DNA of 64,000 bases from Arachidicoccus ginsenosidivorans (GCF_007971385.1 NZ_CP042434.1:1178001-1242000); one strand, 5' to 3'; numbered from the stretch's first letter, positions 1 to 9,959 are shown. Notes: generated by a model not told the origin, from the letters alone. Translations and numbers: made by a program.

Positions 1-2789
1 ATCGGCTACTTTAATCACATCCAGATTATGCTCAATAATCAGGACTGTATTGCCTTTGTCTGCCAGTTTATCCATGACATGCATTAATTGGCGGATATCG
101 CTAAAATGAAGTCCCGTTGTGGGTTCATCGAGTATATAAAAAGTCTTGCCGGTATCCTTTTTGGCCAGCTCTGTTGCCAGCTTTACACGCTGCGCCTCAC
201 CACCGCTGAGCGTTACAGCTGATTGCCCCAGGCTGATGTAACCAAGACCAACATCTTGCAGGGTCTTTACTTTTCTAAATAAGGAAGGCACGGCATGGAA
301 AAACTCTACTGCCTCATCTACGGTCATATTGAGTACATCACTGATAGATTTACCTCTATAGCGGATCTCCAGTGTCTCTCTGTTGTAGCGTTTGCCACCA
401 CACTTTTCACAGGGTACATAGACATCTGGCAAAAAGTTCATTTCAATTACCCGCATTCCGCCGCCTTCGCAAACATCACAGCGTCCTCCTTTGACATTGA
501 AGGAGAATCTACCGGGTGCATAACCGCGGATTTTGGCCTCGGGCACAGCTGCATATAGCTGCCTGATATCGGTGAAAAAACCGCAATAGGTGGCTGGATT
601 GCTTCTAGGTGTTCTGCCAATAGGCGATTGGTCTATCTCGATAACTTTATCAATATTTTCCAGCCCTTTAACCGATTTATAAGGCAAGGGTGTCATTTTT
701 GAATGATAACAATGCCTGGATAATATCGGATACAGGGTTTCATTAATCAGGGTCGATTTACCGCTCCCACTCACTCCTGTTACAACGATTAGTTTTCCCA
801 GTGGCAGGGTGAGCTGAACATTTTTTAGATTATTGCCCGTGGCTCCTTTAAGTTCAATGAACTTTCCATTGCCCGGTCTTCTGACCGGCGGAAGTTCAAT
901 GGCCGTTTCCCCGTTTAGAAAACGCGCCGTTTCTGTATGCGCGCGTAATGCCTCGCTCGGCGTTCCTGAAAAGACGATTTCTCCGCCATGTGATCCAGCT
1001 CTGGGGCCAATATCTACTAAATAATCAGAGGCCAGCATGATATCCTTGTCGTGTTCAACCACCAGTACACTGTTGCCAATATCGCGTAAATGCTGGAGGG
1101 CAGTGATCAACCTGTGATTATCTCTTTGATGCAGTCCAATGGAAGGCTCATCCAGTACGTAGGTAATGCCTTGCAACTGAGAACCAATCTGAGTAGCCAG
1201 TCTGATGCGCTGGCTTTCGCCACCGCTGAGGCTTCGGCTCGGCCTGTTCAGGGTCAGATAAGTAAGCCCGACATCCAACAAAAACTGCAATCTTTCCCGG
1301 ATCTCTTTTAAGATGTCCTTGGCAATGATATTTTGTTTTTTGGAGAGTCGTTTTTCCAGGCCGGTAAACCAGCCGGCGAGTTCTTCCAGATCCATATCCC
1401 CTAGCTGGGCGATATTATGTCTGTCAATTAAAAACCAGAGACTCTCTTTTTTGAGCCTTTGTCCCTCACACATAGAGCAGGGTCGAAGTTCCATAAATCC
1501 AGCCACCCAGTCTCTTAAATGATCAGAACTGCCAGAGGAAGAAAACCATCTTTTCAGCATGGGAACCATGCCTTCATAGGTCCCCGTATAGACCTGTGGG
1601 ATGGAATCATCCTGCCCGTCTATATCATAACTATGCACGGCGTCTCCATCGCCAAATAGTAACAAATCCAATGCTTTCTCACTGAGTGTTTCCAGGGGTT
1701 TATCCAGCGCGATCTTGTGCTTCTTGCTAAACTGAACGACTTGTTGATAGACGCTGGCACTACGCTCTTCTCCAAGCGGCGCCAATCCGCCTTTTTTGAT
1801 ACTGAGTTTTTTATCCGGTAATACCAGTTGTTCACTCACTGCATATATTTCACCCAGTCCCTTGCACTGGGGACAGGCACCATAGGGAGAATTAAAGGAA
1901 AATGAATTAGGAGATGGCTCCTCATAACTGATACCGGTATCTGCACAGACAAGCTGCCTGGAATACTGCGCCAAGACTTCCTTATCTCCCAGCAACACAA
2001 AGACCAGGTCTTTGCCCAGCTTTAACGCCTGCTGAATACTGGAAGACAGCCTTGGCTGCATCTCATCGGTTATTTTCATCCGGTCAATGACAATCTCAAT
2101 ATCGTGGATTTTATACCGGTCGACCTGCATTTCTGGTTTCAAGTCCAAAATAACACCATCTACCCGAACTTTTACAAAGCCCTTTTTTCTAATTTCCTCA
2201 AAGAGTTCTCTATAGTGGCCTTTTCTGCCTCTTACTACAGGTGCCAGGATAACAGCCTTTTGGCCTTTTTGGCGCAAATAGATATCGGCCACAATTTCTT
2301 CTTCACTGAACTTCACCATTTTTTGCCCGTATTATAGCTATAGGCTTCCGCCACGCGAGCAAAAAACAGCCTTAGAAAGTCGTACACTTCTGTTACGGTA
2401 CCTACCGTACTTCTGGGATTTTTATTGGTTGTCTTCTGTTCTATAGAGATTACCGGACTCAGTCCGGTAATCTTATCCACGTCCGGCCTTTCCATATCAC
2501 CCATAAACTGGCGGGCATAAGCACTAAAGCTTTCCATATACCGCCTTTGGCCTTCATTATAAATCGTATCAAATGCCAGTGAAGATTTACCGCTGCCAGA
2601 GACGCCAGTAAAAACCACCATCCTGTTTTTAGGAATTTGGATATCAATATCTTTTAGATTATGCTGCCTGGCGCCAAAGACGTCTAATGTTGTAGGGCCG
2701 TCCTGTAAAACAATGGTTTGTGCGGCCTTTTTTTTATTTTTAGTGACCGCCGTCAAAGCTTCGGCGGGTTTCTTTTTCAACTTGGTCAT
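1..2789 (-). CDS. uvrA: UvrA excinuclease ABC subunit A (3' end beyond window, one frameshift)
   Basis: UvrA is the DNA-damage-sensing ATPase of UvrABC nucleotide excision repair. The first Walker A (GVSGSGKSS) lies at residues 62-70 and a second (GVSGSGKST) in the C-terminal half. Zinc-finger cysteine pairs are visible ([16 protein letters not shown] and CEKC), as are two LSGGE signatures. The frame runs off the window at VIKVAD, so roughly the last 40-50 residues are missing. The first 155 codons are in a different frame from the rest. A six-T run at 2319-2324 (six A in the coding strand) needs one more base to give [13 protein letters not shown]. This is probably a sequence error. Confidence 0.95.
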
Positions 2790-2875
2790 ATATCACCAAA
2801 ATTAATGGAAAATCAAACAATTTCTACTAAAATTTTTATAAGAATTAAAATATTTTGATTTTCCCCAAAAACGAA

Positions 2876-2900
2876 GGCCTGATCCGTTACAGATCAGGCC
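2876..2900 (-). terminator. Hairpin terminator of the glycine-zipper gene
   Basis: A perfect 9-bp stem (GGCCTGATC with its complement) and 7-nt loop sit 25 bases past the stop codon of the glycine-zipper gene. On the minus strand the stem is followed by TTCGTTTTT, as expected for an intrinsic terminator. It also separates that gene from uvrA. Confidence 0.75.
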
Positions 2901-2924
2901 CTTACCAAACTAAATTGTATCAAT

Positions 2925-3582
2925 TTATTGTCCTTCTTTCGCTTTTTTATTGTCTTTATGTTTACCAATACCGTAACCGGCTCCGCCGCCTACAGCTGCA
3001 CCAATAACTGCGCCCAGTCCACGATTCTTTTTATCAACGATTGCGCCTATTACCGCGCCAGATCCGGCACCAATAAGCGCGCCTTTAGCGGCATTGCTGA
3101 ATTTTTTCTTTTTGGCCGTAGTTGCTTCTGTCCCCCGTCATCTCCTGCCACTGCGCCGGCACTATTGTCATCTACATACTTTCCGTTATCATCATTCACA
3201 GATTTTACAGCTCCTGACGACTCATCATTTCCCTGATCATTCGCACTTGTAAAAGCCTGGCTGGAACTGCGTTGTTCACTGTTTGCAGCCTGTGACGGCT
3301 GTTCACTGCTTAGCGCTGCTAGAGAATCAGCGGTCTTTTGTGCATTAAAAGCGGCCAGACCTGCTGTGTCAGAAGGGTTAAGTGCTGCCTTATTTTGGCC
3401 ATTATTCTTACAAGAAGCAAGTAGAAATGCGGCACTGATAAGAACGGACAACCAAAAATCCACTTAAACCGTGTTTGCTGTGCCCATAACGATCTATCCA
3501 TGGTGACCATCTTGGCTTTAGACGCCTCTGTTTGTTTACTTGCTGGGAAACTAAGCTGCTGTTTATGCTTTATTGCACTCAT
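2925..3582 (-). CDS. Glycine-zipper lipoprotein-like protein (two frameshifts)
   Basis: After repair of two frame breaks the protein has four parts. A short polar N-terminus is followed by a hydrophobic segment ending in a lipobox-like LLASC. Next comes a low-complexity Ser/Ala/Gln/Asp linker of about 90 residues, then a C-terminal glycine zipper (GALIGAGSGAVIGAIV, then GLGAVIGAAVGGGAGYGIG) and a Lys-rich tail. Glycine zippers of this kind are usual in small envelope lipoproteins; function unknown. The breaks are at the five-A run 3454-3458 and the five-C run 3132-3136, each cured by one added base. The start is unsure: ATG at 3582, 3510 or 3501, or GTG at 3463. A start at 3501 would give a normal lipoprotein signal with R and K before the hydrophobic core. 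Confidence 0.6.
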
Positions 3583-3712
3583 AATTTATTTCTTTTGATG
3601 AAAATATCCACTTTGATTCATTTCTCTTACAAAGGTTAACCCCTGCTTTTTTTAAGAAAAATCAACCAAGTAATCCATAAAATTCAAAAAGCATACCAAG
3701 AGCACTATGAAA

Positions 3713-3735
3713 GAAGGCAGCCCTTGGCTGCCTTC
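3713..3735 (-). terminator. Hairpin after the racemase gene
   Basis: A perfect 10-bp stem (GAAGGCAGCC) with a CTT loop lies about 90 bases past the racemase stop codon. The minus-strand T-tract behind it is weak (TTTCAT). Confidence 0.5.
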
Positions 3736-3826
3736 AAAAAACATTCATATTCAACTCATTATAAATTAAAATATTATGCTTCATTGTTGTTAAAAATTCT
3801 TCTCTTTTTGCCAAAGTAAGCCATTA

Positions 3827-4921
3827 TCAGGCTTCATAGGGTTTTACTTCAAATTCAAACTTCTTGTCAATGTATTTTGAATGCATGATCCTAAGAATGC
3901 CCATATAGTCCATTTTAAATTCTATCAGATCGCCTGTTTTTACCCCTTTATTATTCATCCCTAAATCTATAACAGTCATATCTGAACTGGAGCCTACGAT
4001 TTGCATATCCGGATCTACGGGCTTAAAATGGTCTGCTTCGATATCCAACAAGCCTACATCCACAATTGCCCGATGGGTACTTTCCTGGGCGTTATTTTGA
4101 TCAAACTGCAGTACTTCTCCGGAAAGATTATGGCCTAGTTCACCCATAGGTACCATGGGCTTTTCGTTGACCTCAATGACTTCTGCATATAGTTTAAAGA
4201 CGTCATTGTGCATCTCAGCAAAGGTGGTATTATTATATACATCCGTACCCAGATATAAAGTCTCCCCCACCCTGAAATGATTCACCCCTGCCGGCAAGAG
4301 GCCGTTTTCAATCAGCGGTATGGTAACGGAGGCACCGCCTGATACATAAGGTATCTTTCGATCAAATTTTGTTTCAATGAGTTGTTTATAGATACAGAGC
4401 TGTATCAGTTTGTCGTGATTGGGTAGTACGCCATACATGCAGGTAAGATTGGTGCCAATACCTATCACTTCGATGCCGGGCAATTTAAAAATATCGCTGT
4501 AAAAATCCACTAAATGCTCACGCATAACGCCTTCACGCAACTCGCCCAGCTCTATCATAATGACGACTTTATGGATCTTACCCATTCTGACAGCGGCCGC
4601 TGAAAGCAGCCTTATGGTCTGAAGTTCTGTATTAAAACTAATATCCGCGAATTCAACGACACCATTTATGGATCTTTTGGCTGGCGGTTTTATAAAAACC
4701 GTTTCGATATTTGGATTAATAGCCTTGATGGCTTTTAAGTTGGTCACCCTGGAATCACAGATCTGGGTAACCCCCAGTTCAATGACTGCTTCCAGGTACT
4801 TTTTGTTACCACAAAGCAGTTTACTGACAACGGCCCAATCTATTTGCTTGCTTTTAAATAATGCATCCAGCTTCCCGTAATTCTCTTTAAGTTTCTTCTG
4901 GTTTAGTGTTATAAAAGCCAT
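3827..4921 (-). CDS. Alanine/ornithine racemase family PLP enzyme
   Basis: This 364-residue protein is a fold-type III PLP enzyme related to ornithine racemase and the YhfX group rather than to classic biosynthetic Alr. The PLP lysine is probably K34 in AVVSKLLCGN. The phosphate-binding region shows YVSGGASVTIPL and FRVGETLYLG. A C-terminal beta domain is present (about residues 230-360). The substrate cannot be read from sequence; ornithine, alanine or another amino acid are all possible. Its start lies 3 bases after the stop codon of the upstream acetyltransferase, so the two are very likely co-transcribed and may act on the same amino-acid substrate. Confidence 0.8.
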   Translation of the reverse strand: MAFITLNQKKLKENYGKLDALFKSKQIDWAVVSKLLCGNKKYLEAVIELGVTQICDSRVTNLKAIKAINPNIETVFIKPPAKRSINGVVEFADISFNTELQTIRLLSAAAVRMGKIHKVVIMIELGELREGVMREHLVDFYSDIFKLPGIEVIGIGTNLTCMYGVLPNHDKLIQLCIYKQLIETKFDRKIPYVSGGASVTIPLIENGLLPAGVNHFRVGETLYLGTDVYNNTTFAEMHNDVFKLYAEVIEVNEKPMVPMGELGHNLSGEVLQFDQNNAQESTHRAIVDVGLLDIEADHFKPVDPDMQIVGSSSDMTVIDLGMNNKGVKTGDLIEFKMDYMGILRIMHSKYIDKKFEFEVKPYEA

Positions 4922-4924
4922 GGA

Positions 4925-5365
4925 TTATTTTTTAATTAAACGCATTTCTAAATACTTGTTGCTAAACCCGAATTTCTCGTAAAGTCGCTTTGCCGGATTC
5001 TCAGGTTCTACATGTAGGGCAATATCGCCCGTCACCAGGTCTACCATCTGACGCATTAACTGACTGCCCAGGCCTTGGCCGCGCTTATCCTTATGCGTGG
5101 CTAAGTAAACCAGAATATTTTCCGGTATATATTCACCCATTCCGGTCTTGTTGATCACTGCAGCTGACACTAACACACCGTCTTCCAGTACTTCAATCAG
5201 ATAACCACCGGGCGTATCCTTTGAATTGGCATAAAGAATTGCTTTTTCAATAGCAGTTCGCTCATCACCATACTGTTCTAAATGTTCAAATAGAAATGCG
5301 CTTAACTTGGTTAGTTCCTGAGCGGATAATTTTTCCTCTGGAGTAATTACACGTGTATCTTTCAT
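4925..5365 (-). CDS. GNAT family N-acetyltransferase
   Basis: This 146-residue acetyltransferase has the acetyl-CoA loop in KDKRGQGLGSQLM (the RGxGxG/A pattern), followed by the usual NPAKRLYEKFGF C-terminal strand and helix. The full GNAT core is present. It is the first gene of a two-gene unit with the downstream racemase-like gene (3-bp gap). The acceptor substrate is unknown. The pairing suggests an amino acid or amino-acid-derived amine, which is inference only. Confidence 0.8.
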   Translation of the reverse strand: MKDTRVITPEEKLSAQELTKLSAFLFEHLEQYGDERTAIEKAILYANSKDTPGGYLIEVLEDGVLVSAAVINKTGMGEYIPENILVYLATHKDKRGQGLGSQLMRQMVDLVTGDIALHVEPENPAKRLYEKFGFSNKYLEMRLIKK

Positions 5366-5806
5366 GATAATATAGGCAGCCTATTGCTACCGCTTGTTAA
5401 AAGCACGCTGCCTAAAAATAAAATTGCAAGATGCCGGTTGTTACAAACAACCCATTAAATGCACATAATGCGTAGATGCTGGGAGAAAAATTGTAAGGAG
5501 CGTGATGCTGAAAAAATGATAAACCGAAGCCCAGCCTTAAGGCTTATCTTAAATTAAATCCTGCAATAAGTCTTTCGTTATGATGGACGCATAGTCTCAA
5601 TTGCTCCGCAAAGTTACGAAAATTAATTTTAATGGGTCTAATGAAGGCAATATACAGTCATATTCTATTGGTTTACAACAAAATAAACATTACCTGAAAT
5701 CATAAAAAAGACACCCGGGTGATTGAATAGATCCGGAGTCATTCCCTTAAAAAAATAGTTTTTATTTGAGTGATGCGTTGACTGCCCTATAGGGCATATT
5801 TACACT
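5366..5806. other. Intergenic region without a recognised gene
   Basis: These 441 bases lie upstream of the acetyltransferase-racemase unit and downstream of the alpha-galactosidase. They contain two short perfect palindromes, CACCCGGGTG at 5712-5721 and TGCCCTATAGGGCA at 5783-5796. The second lies just past the alpha-galactosidase stop and could contribute to termination. No convincing reading frame or RNA family was seen. Confidence 0.5.
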
Positions 5807-7027
5807 TTAATATGTTTTTAACACAACGATTCCATGTGGGGGTAACTGTAAATTGCCGAGCTCCTGGATAGCGCCCCTATCTTTATGCTCCCAGAGGTCT
5901 CTTACTTTTTGATCGGGCTTCAGGCCAATGAGGGCCGCACTTAGCTTGTAGGACGCAACTGTATCTGCACGGTTCATAACTGCAATGGCCTTTTGTTTAC
6001 CTTTTTTACCCAATGGCTTTACCCAGACATCTATATTGCCTCCCGCCTGTTGGATGAGTCTTCTGGCTTGTTTAAAGCCATTATCCTGATCGATGGCGAT
6101 GAGCTCTTTATTGGTCAGGATTTCTTTGGAGGGCTGGCTAATATGCTGCAGATCACAACTGATCATTAAAGGCGAAGTCAACATACACCACATCGAAAAA
6201 TGTGTTTTATCTTCGTCATAGCTCATCCCACGTCCCACTTGTAACATATCCATATCATTGTAATGGCCCGGGCTGGCATACTGCCATAGGTTGGCATTTA
6301 AATCTATAATATTTTGAATCTCTTTAAAGTTGTTATGGATATCAGCAGAAAACCGCCAACTGTCTGCCGCTTTAATGGCCCAGGTACCTGGAAATTGCCA
6401 ACGGCAGAGATTGAAGACCAGATCTGGTTTGATCTGGCGCAGGGTGTCAATTATATGTAGATAAGTGGCACTGTCATTTAGCTGCAATACTTTACCACCG
6501 CACCAGTCTACTTTTATATAATCAAAGCCCCAATCCTTAAAAAATTGCAGCCCATCTTGGGCAACATGTCCATAAAGCCCCACCCCAATACCCTTCTTAT
6601 CATTATTCCAGATAGAACCACAGGTATTTTGTCCTCCATCGGAATAAATACCGGCCTTCATGCCAAGCTGATGAATATAATCCACGGTCGCTTTCATCCC
6701 TTTAGGAAACTTGGTTTTATCCACCAGTAATCTGCCATCCGCGGCCCTTCCCTCAAAGTATCCATCATCAATATTGACATAGTCGTACCCCGCTGCAAAA
6801 AGCCCCGAAGTTTTTAAAGCCTTTGCCTGGGCCTCGATCTTGTCTGCGCTGATACGTACGTCATACTGATACCAGCTGCACCACCCCATAGTAGGAGGTT
6901 TGATTTTTACTTTTTGTGCCTGCAGTAGCGTTATAAAGCCGGGCAGCAGACCCAAAAACATGAATAGAAGCATAAACCGGAAGGATTTTAGACCTGCTGC
7001 AGAAAAAAGGCTCACTTGTTGTTGCAT
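5807..7027 (-). CDS. Alpha-galactosidase, glycoside hydrolase family 27
   Basis: This exported GH27 enzyme removes terminal alpha-galactose. From the ATG at 7027 (preceded by AAAGAAAG) the protein has 406 residues. It starts with a signal peptide (core MLLFMFLGLLPGFITLL, cleavage near LQAQ). The family landmarks follow in order: MGWCSWYQY, YVNIDDGYF, nucleophile D174 in IKVDWCGG, acid/base D229 in RFSADI, and GHYNDMDML. A C-terminal beta-sandwich domain closes it. The frame is open up to 7108, but that extension would place the signal peptide 45 residues inside, so 7027 is preferred. It stands alone, with no SusC/SusD pair beside it. Confidence 0.9.
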   Translation of the reverse strand: MQQQVSLFSAAGLKSFRFMLLFMFLGLLPGFITLLQAQKVKIKPPTMGWCSWYQYDVRISADKIEAQAKALKTSGLFAAGYDYVNIDDGYFEGRAADGRLLVDKTKFPKGMKATVDYIHQLGMKAGIYSDGGQNTCGSIWNNDKKGIGVGLYGHVAQDGLQFFKDWGFDYIKVDWCGGKVLQLNDSATYLHIIDTLRQIKPDLVFNLCRWQFPGTWAIKAADSWRFSADIHNNFKEIQNIIDLNANLWQYASPGHYNDMDMLQVGRGMSYDEDKTHFSMWCMLTSPLMISCDLQHISQPSKEILTNKELIAIDQDNGFKQARRLIQQAGGNIDVWVKPLGKKGKQKAIAVMNRADTVASYKLSAALIGLKPDQKVRDLWEHKDRGAIQELGNLQLPPHGIVVLKTY

Positions 7028-7195
7028 CAAAACTTTCTTTGGTGACCTCGAAAATAAAGGTTTTTGACCAGAGCAGCACGATATAACTGCAAAAAGGCCG
7101 TTAATCACTTCAGTTGACTAATAAAGCTGGTCGCTATAGCTGGCAACTATCTACTCATTTCACTTAGAGGTGTACAATAAACAAAAACGTACAAA

Positions 7196-7245
7196 GAAAT
7201 AGGAAGAAATAGGAAGAAATAGGAAGGGATAGGAAGGGATAGGAA
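7196..7245. repeat. Five tandem 10-bp repeats
   Basis: Three copies of GAAATAGGAA are followed by two copies of the variant GGGATAGGAA in perfect tandem, between plsX and the alpha-galactosidase gene. A variable-number repeat here could lie in the transcript leader or promoter region of the alpha-galactosidase gene. Confidence 0.9.
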
Positions 7246-7345
7246 GTTAAAATTGATAAGCTTTGGGCGTAATAAAGGTAGATGGCAAATGTTTTGATGC
7301 CCCGATTCTTTCATCCTTTTACGCCATTCAACCAAGTAATGCCTT

Positions 7346-8302
7346 TTAAGCCTTAAAAATGCTTTTGATCTTGGCACAAAAGTCGGAGGCAATCATTTGC
7401 TCTGCCTGTATAATCATATTGCTGAATGCCCGGTCATTACTGATACCATGACCAATGATGACGGGTTTGTCTATGCCCAAGATGGGAGTACCACCGTAGT
7501 TTTCATAATGGAAACGGCTAAGGAAGGCATCATTTTCCAACTGTCTTTCCGCTGCAATCTCATAAATGGATTCAGCCATTTTCAAAACAATATTCCCTGT
7601 AAAACCGTCACAAACGATGACATCTGCCTGATCCTTAAAAAGATCGCGACTTTCAATATTGCCGACAAAGTTTATGGCTTCGTTGTCTTTTAGTAGCGGA
7701 TAGGTAGCCTGGCATAACAAATTACCCTTTTCAGCCTCAGCACCTACATTGAGTAAGGCAATCTTTGGATTGTCAATTTGCAGCACATTGCTGGCATAAG
7801 CACTGCCTAAAATGGCAAATTGATTGAGTTGTTCGGGTTTGCAATCTGCATTTAGGCCTACGTCCAGTAACAAGCCGTTGGTTCCATTGAGTTTGGGCAC
7901 CAGTGTCGGGATGGTGGGTCTAAGGACGCCTTCAACAGTTTTGATGGTATACATCGCCCCCACCAGCATGGCGCCTGTATTGCCGGCACTGATAAAAGCC
8001 TGTATTTTCCCGGTAGAAAGTAAATGAAAACCGATGCCGATAGAAGAATCGGGTTTTTCTTTCAGGGCCTTGGTAGGATGTTCGTTATATCCGATTGCCT
8101 GAGGTGCATGCACCACCTTAATACGTGGATCACCGGCAATGCCGCAGCTATCCAGCAGTGGCTGGATTTCAGCTTCATTTCCGATGCAATAAATCAGACA
8201 TGTTTTTGAGTCATCGTTAAGATACAGCGCAATGCCTTTTACAGCTTCAGAGGGGGCATAATCGCCACCCATCATATCTATTCCAATGTTGATGTCAGAC
8301 AC
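7346..8302 (-). CDS. plsX: Phosphate acyltransferase PlsX
   Basis: PlsX converts acyl-ACP and phosphate into acyl-phosphate, the acyl donor for PlsY in phospholipid synthesis. The 318-residue frame begins IGIDMMGGDYAPSEAV and carries ISAGNTGAMLVGA and VCDGFTGNIVLKM, all typical of the family, and has normal length. The start is the GTG at 8302; no ATG is available upstream. It follows yceD and rpmF in the usual order but is separated from rpmF by 565 bases. Confidence 0.95.
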   Translation of the reverse strand: MSDINIGIDMMGGDYAPSEAVKGIALYLNDDSKTCLIYCIGNEAEIQPLLDSCGIAGDPRIKVVHAPQAIGYNEHPTKALKEKPDSSIGIGFHLLSTGKIQAFISAGNTGAMLVGAMYTIKTVEGVLRPTIPTLVPKLNGTNGLLLDVGLNADCKPEQLNQFAILGSAYASNVLQIDNPKIALLNVGAEAEKGNLLCQATYPLLKDNEAINFVGNIESRDLFKDQADVIVCDGFTGNIVLKMAESIYEIAAERQLENDAFLSRFHYENYGGTPILGIDKPVIIGHGISNDRAFSNMIIQAEQMIASDFCAKIKSIFKA

Positions 8303-8867
8303 GTTTCAGGTTTTTGTTTAATTGGACATAACTTGGGGTTGCTATCTATAATTATACTGCAATAAATAGTCGACCTCCATTGTTATTGAACAAGATCAAC
8401 AACCGGCTCTATCTTCAGTATTTGCCCTAGTTTCACGAAGGTTTTACTGTTTAAAAAGCGGCGTTGTCCCGTCTTGCGAAATTACAAAATTGCTTAAACT
8501 CACCAAATTATTTCCCCTTACAACCTACCCGCTATCTGGCAGGAGATTGTAAGGGGCTATATTTATTTTGTGTTCCTAGCCGTAAAACTTCGTCTGTTAC
8601 TGCATTCAAACTGCAGGGGTAAACTGGATACAACAATTGCTTGTGGTAGCCAAAACTGCATGCTCATCGCCCAGACATGTCCAGGTTGAACGGTTTCAAG
8701 GATTTTATCCTGCAAAAGGCTGCGCCTTATGCATGCTTTAATGCTTTTGATACTTCGAGGTTGTTAATCCTCTTTGCTTCAATTTGGATACTGCTCCAGG
8801 CGACACTGCTCAACACGACTGTGGCTTAAGAACCCGGTCAAGTTAATGCGCTTTGTAAGCCGTATTA
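8303..8867. other. Long gap between rpmF and plsX
   Basis: These 565 bases separate two genes that are usually close together. No convincing reading frame was found on either strand. The one clear structure is the inverted repeat at 8514-8556. The region may hold a promoter for plsX or a non-coding RNA, but I cannot assign one. Confidence 0.5.
8514..8556. repeat. 10-bp inverted repeat with 23-base loop
   Basis: CCCCTTACAA at 8514-8523 is exactly complementary to TTGTAAGGGG at 8547-8556. The hairpin could end rpmF transcription on the minus strand, although no strong T-tract follows. A T-rich stretch (ATTTATTTTG) follows on the plus strand, where no gene ends. Confidence 0.6.
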
Positions 8868-9062
8868 TTAGGCTTTTAGTGGCGCTTTTTCAGCAACCAG
8901 TTTGCCTTTGTAATACAGTTTGCCTTCGCTGACGTGTGCACGGTGACGTACATGCGTTTCACCAGTAGTGGCGTCTTTGCTTAAAGTCACTTCTTCAGCG
9001 ACGTAATGTGTTCTTCTTTTTGCGCTGCGCTGCTGTGAGTGTCTGCGTTTAGGATTTGGCAT
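8868..9062 (-). CDS. rpmF: 50S ribosomal protein L32
   Basis: This is a 64-residue L32 starting MPNPKRRHSQQRSAKRR, the standard signature. No CxxC zinc pairs are present, so it is a zinc-independent form. It lies 79 bases downstream of yceD on the same strand, in the conserved yceD-rpmF arrangement, and is probably co-transcribed with it. Confidence 0.97.
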   Translation of the reverse strand: MPNPKRRHSQQRSAKRRTHYVAEEVTLSKDATTGETHVRHRAHVSEGKLYYKGKLVAEKAPLKA

Positions 9063-9141
9063 GACTATTTTGTTTTTTTAAATTGTTATACGTTTTTATA
9101 CTTAAAAGGAATGGCTGAATTAAAAATCACAATTATAGTTG

Positions 9142-9702
9142 TTAATTCAGATCCTCCTCTTCTAGTCCTTTGAGTTTATCAAGATCCTTCCAAACATTGG
9201 AAGAGTCATGATGTATGGCTCTTTGTTTCATCTGATCCAGTTTTTCGATGACCTCCTGATTGCATTTGGATGTGTCTTCCGGATCCTCGGCGCAAAAACG
9301 TTGCGTGGGAATACTCAGATTGACAAATTCATAAATCCAATCGGCCAGATGCAGGTGGCTTTCCTGATAACCGATATAAAATATATCGGGATCTTCCTCC
9401 TGTTCGTTCATCTGGTCGGGCTCATCGACCATTTTCACCACCACATCAAACTCATCCCAGAGCTCTTTGCTGATGGTATTGGCGCATCTGTCACACTGGA
9501 CATCTACTGTTCCGGAAATATCAAACTTAAGTAAGATCAGCGATGTGGTCTTTTCCAGCTTTACTTTGATCTCCGCCTGACAATTTTCAAAATCCTGCGG
9601 TCCGTAATGCTCAAAAAAACGATCATCCACCTTGTATTCAAAATCATGAATTCCCGGCTTCAGGCCTACAAAGGCGATTTCGTATGCACGTCGGTAATTC
9701 AT
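9142..9702 (-). CDS. yceD: YceD / DUF177 family protein
   Basis: This DUF177 protein is conserved next to rpmF and is linked in other bacteria to 23S rRNA accumulation. It has the central paired cysteines CDRC and the late pair CAEDPEDTSKC. The frame is open to 9750, but the ATG at 9702 is chosen: a strong Bacteroidota promoter at 9722-9753 would put the transcript start near 9715, after the longer start. That gives 186 residues. The C-terminus is acidic. Confidence 0.88.
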   Translation of the reverse strand: MNYRRAYEIAFVGLKPGIHDFEYKVDDRFFEHYGPQDFENCQAEIKVKLEKTTSLILLKFDISGTVDVQCDRCANTISKELWDEFDVVVKMVDEPDQMNEQEEDPDIFYIGYQESHLHLADWIYEFVNLSIPTQRFCAEDPEDTSKCNQEVIEKLDQMKQRAIHHDSSNVWKDLDKLKGLEEEDLN

Positions 9703-9721
9703 TCTCTCAAATTTAGGCGCA

Positions 9722-9753
9722 CAAAGGTAAAAATTTATATCTGAATACACAAA
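9722..9753 (-). promoter_or_regulatory. Bacteroidota-type promoter for yceD-rpmF
   Basis: On the minus strand TTTG (9753-9750) is followed after exactly 20 bases by TACCTTTG (9729-9722). This matches the Bacteroidota primary sigma consensus TTTG-N19-21-TAnnTTTG. The spacing and -7 box are identical to those in front of rpmB. The predicted leader is only about 13 bases. Confidence 0.7.
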
Positions 9754-9924
9754 TTAGTTTTGTAAGCCACTGGAATTGGGCTTTCCCTGCATTTTAATCG
9801 CCAGGAATTGAGGAAAGGCACTTCAATGTTAGCTGTTTCGCTCAAAATTCCCGCATAATATAGGCAAAATGTCTCCGTAAATGTAATAAATGGGGGCGAA
9901 ACCATTTTGAAGCAGGCTGCGCTG

Positions 9925-9959
9925 TTTTGTAACAAAAAAGAACATTTTTTGTTACAAAA
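9925..9959. repeat. AT-rich 15-bp perfect hairpin
   Basis: TTTTGTAACAAAAAA at 9925-9939 is exactly complementary to 9945-9959, with a 5-base loop. It lies about 140 bases past the doxX stop codon on the minus strand and ends in a run of T in both directions. It could be a terminator or an operator; sequence alone does not decide. Confidence 0.6.
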
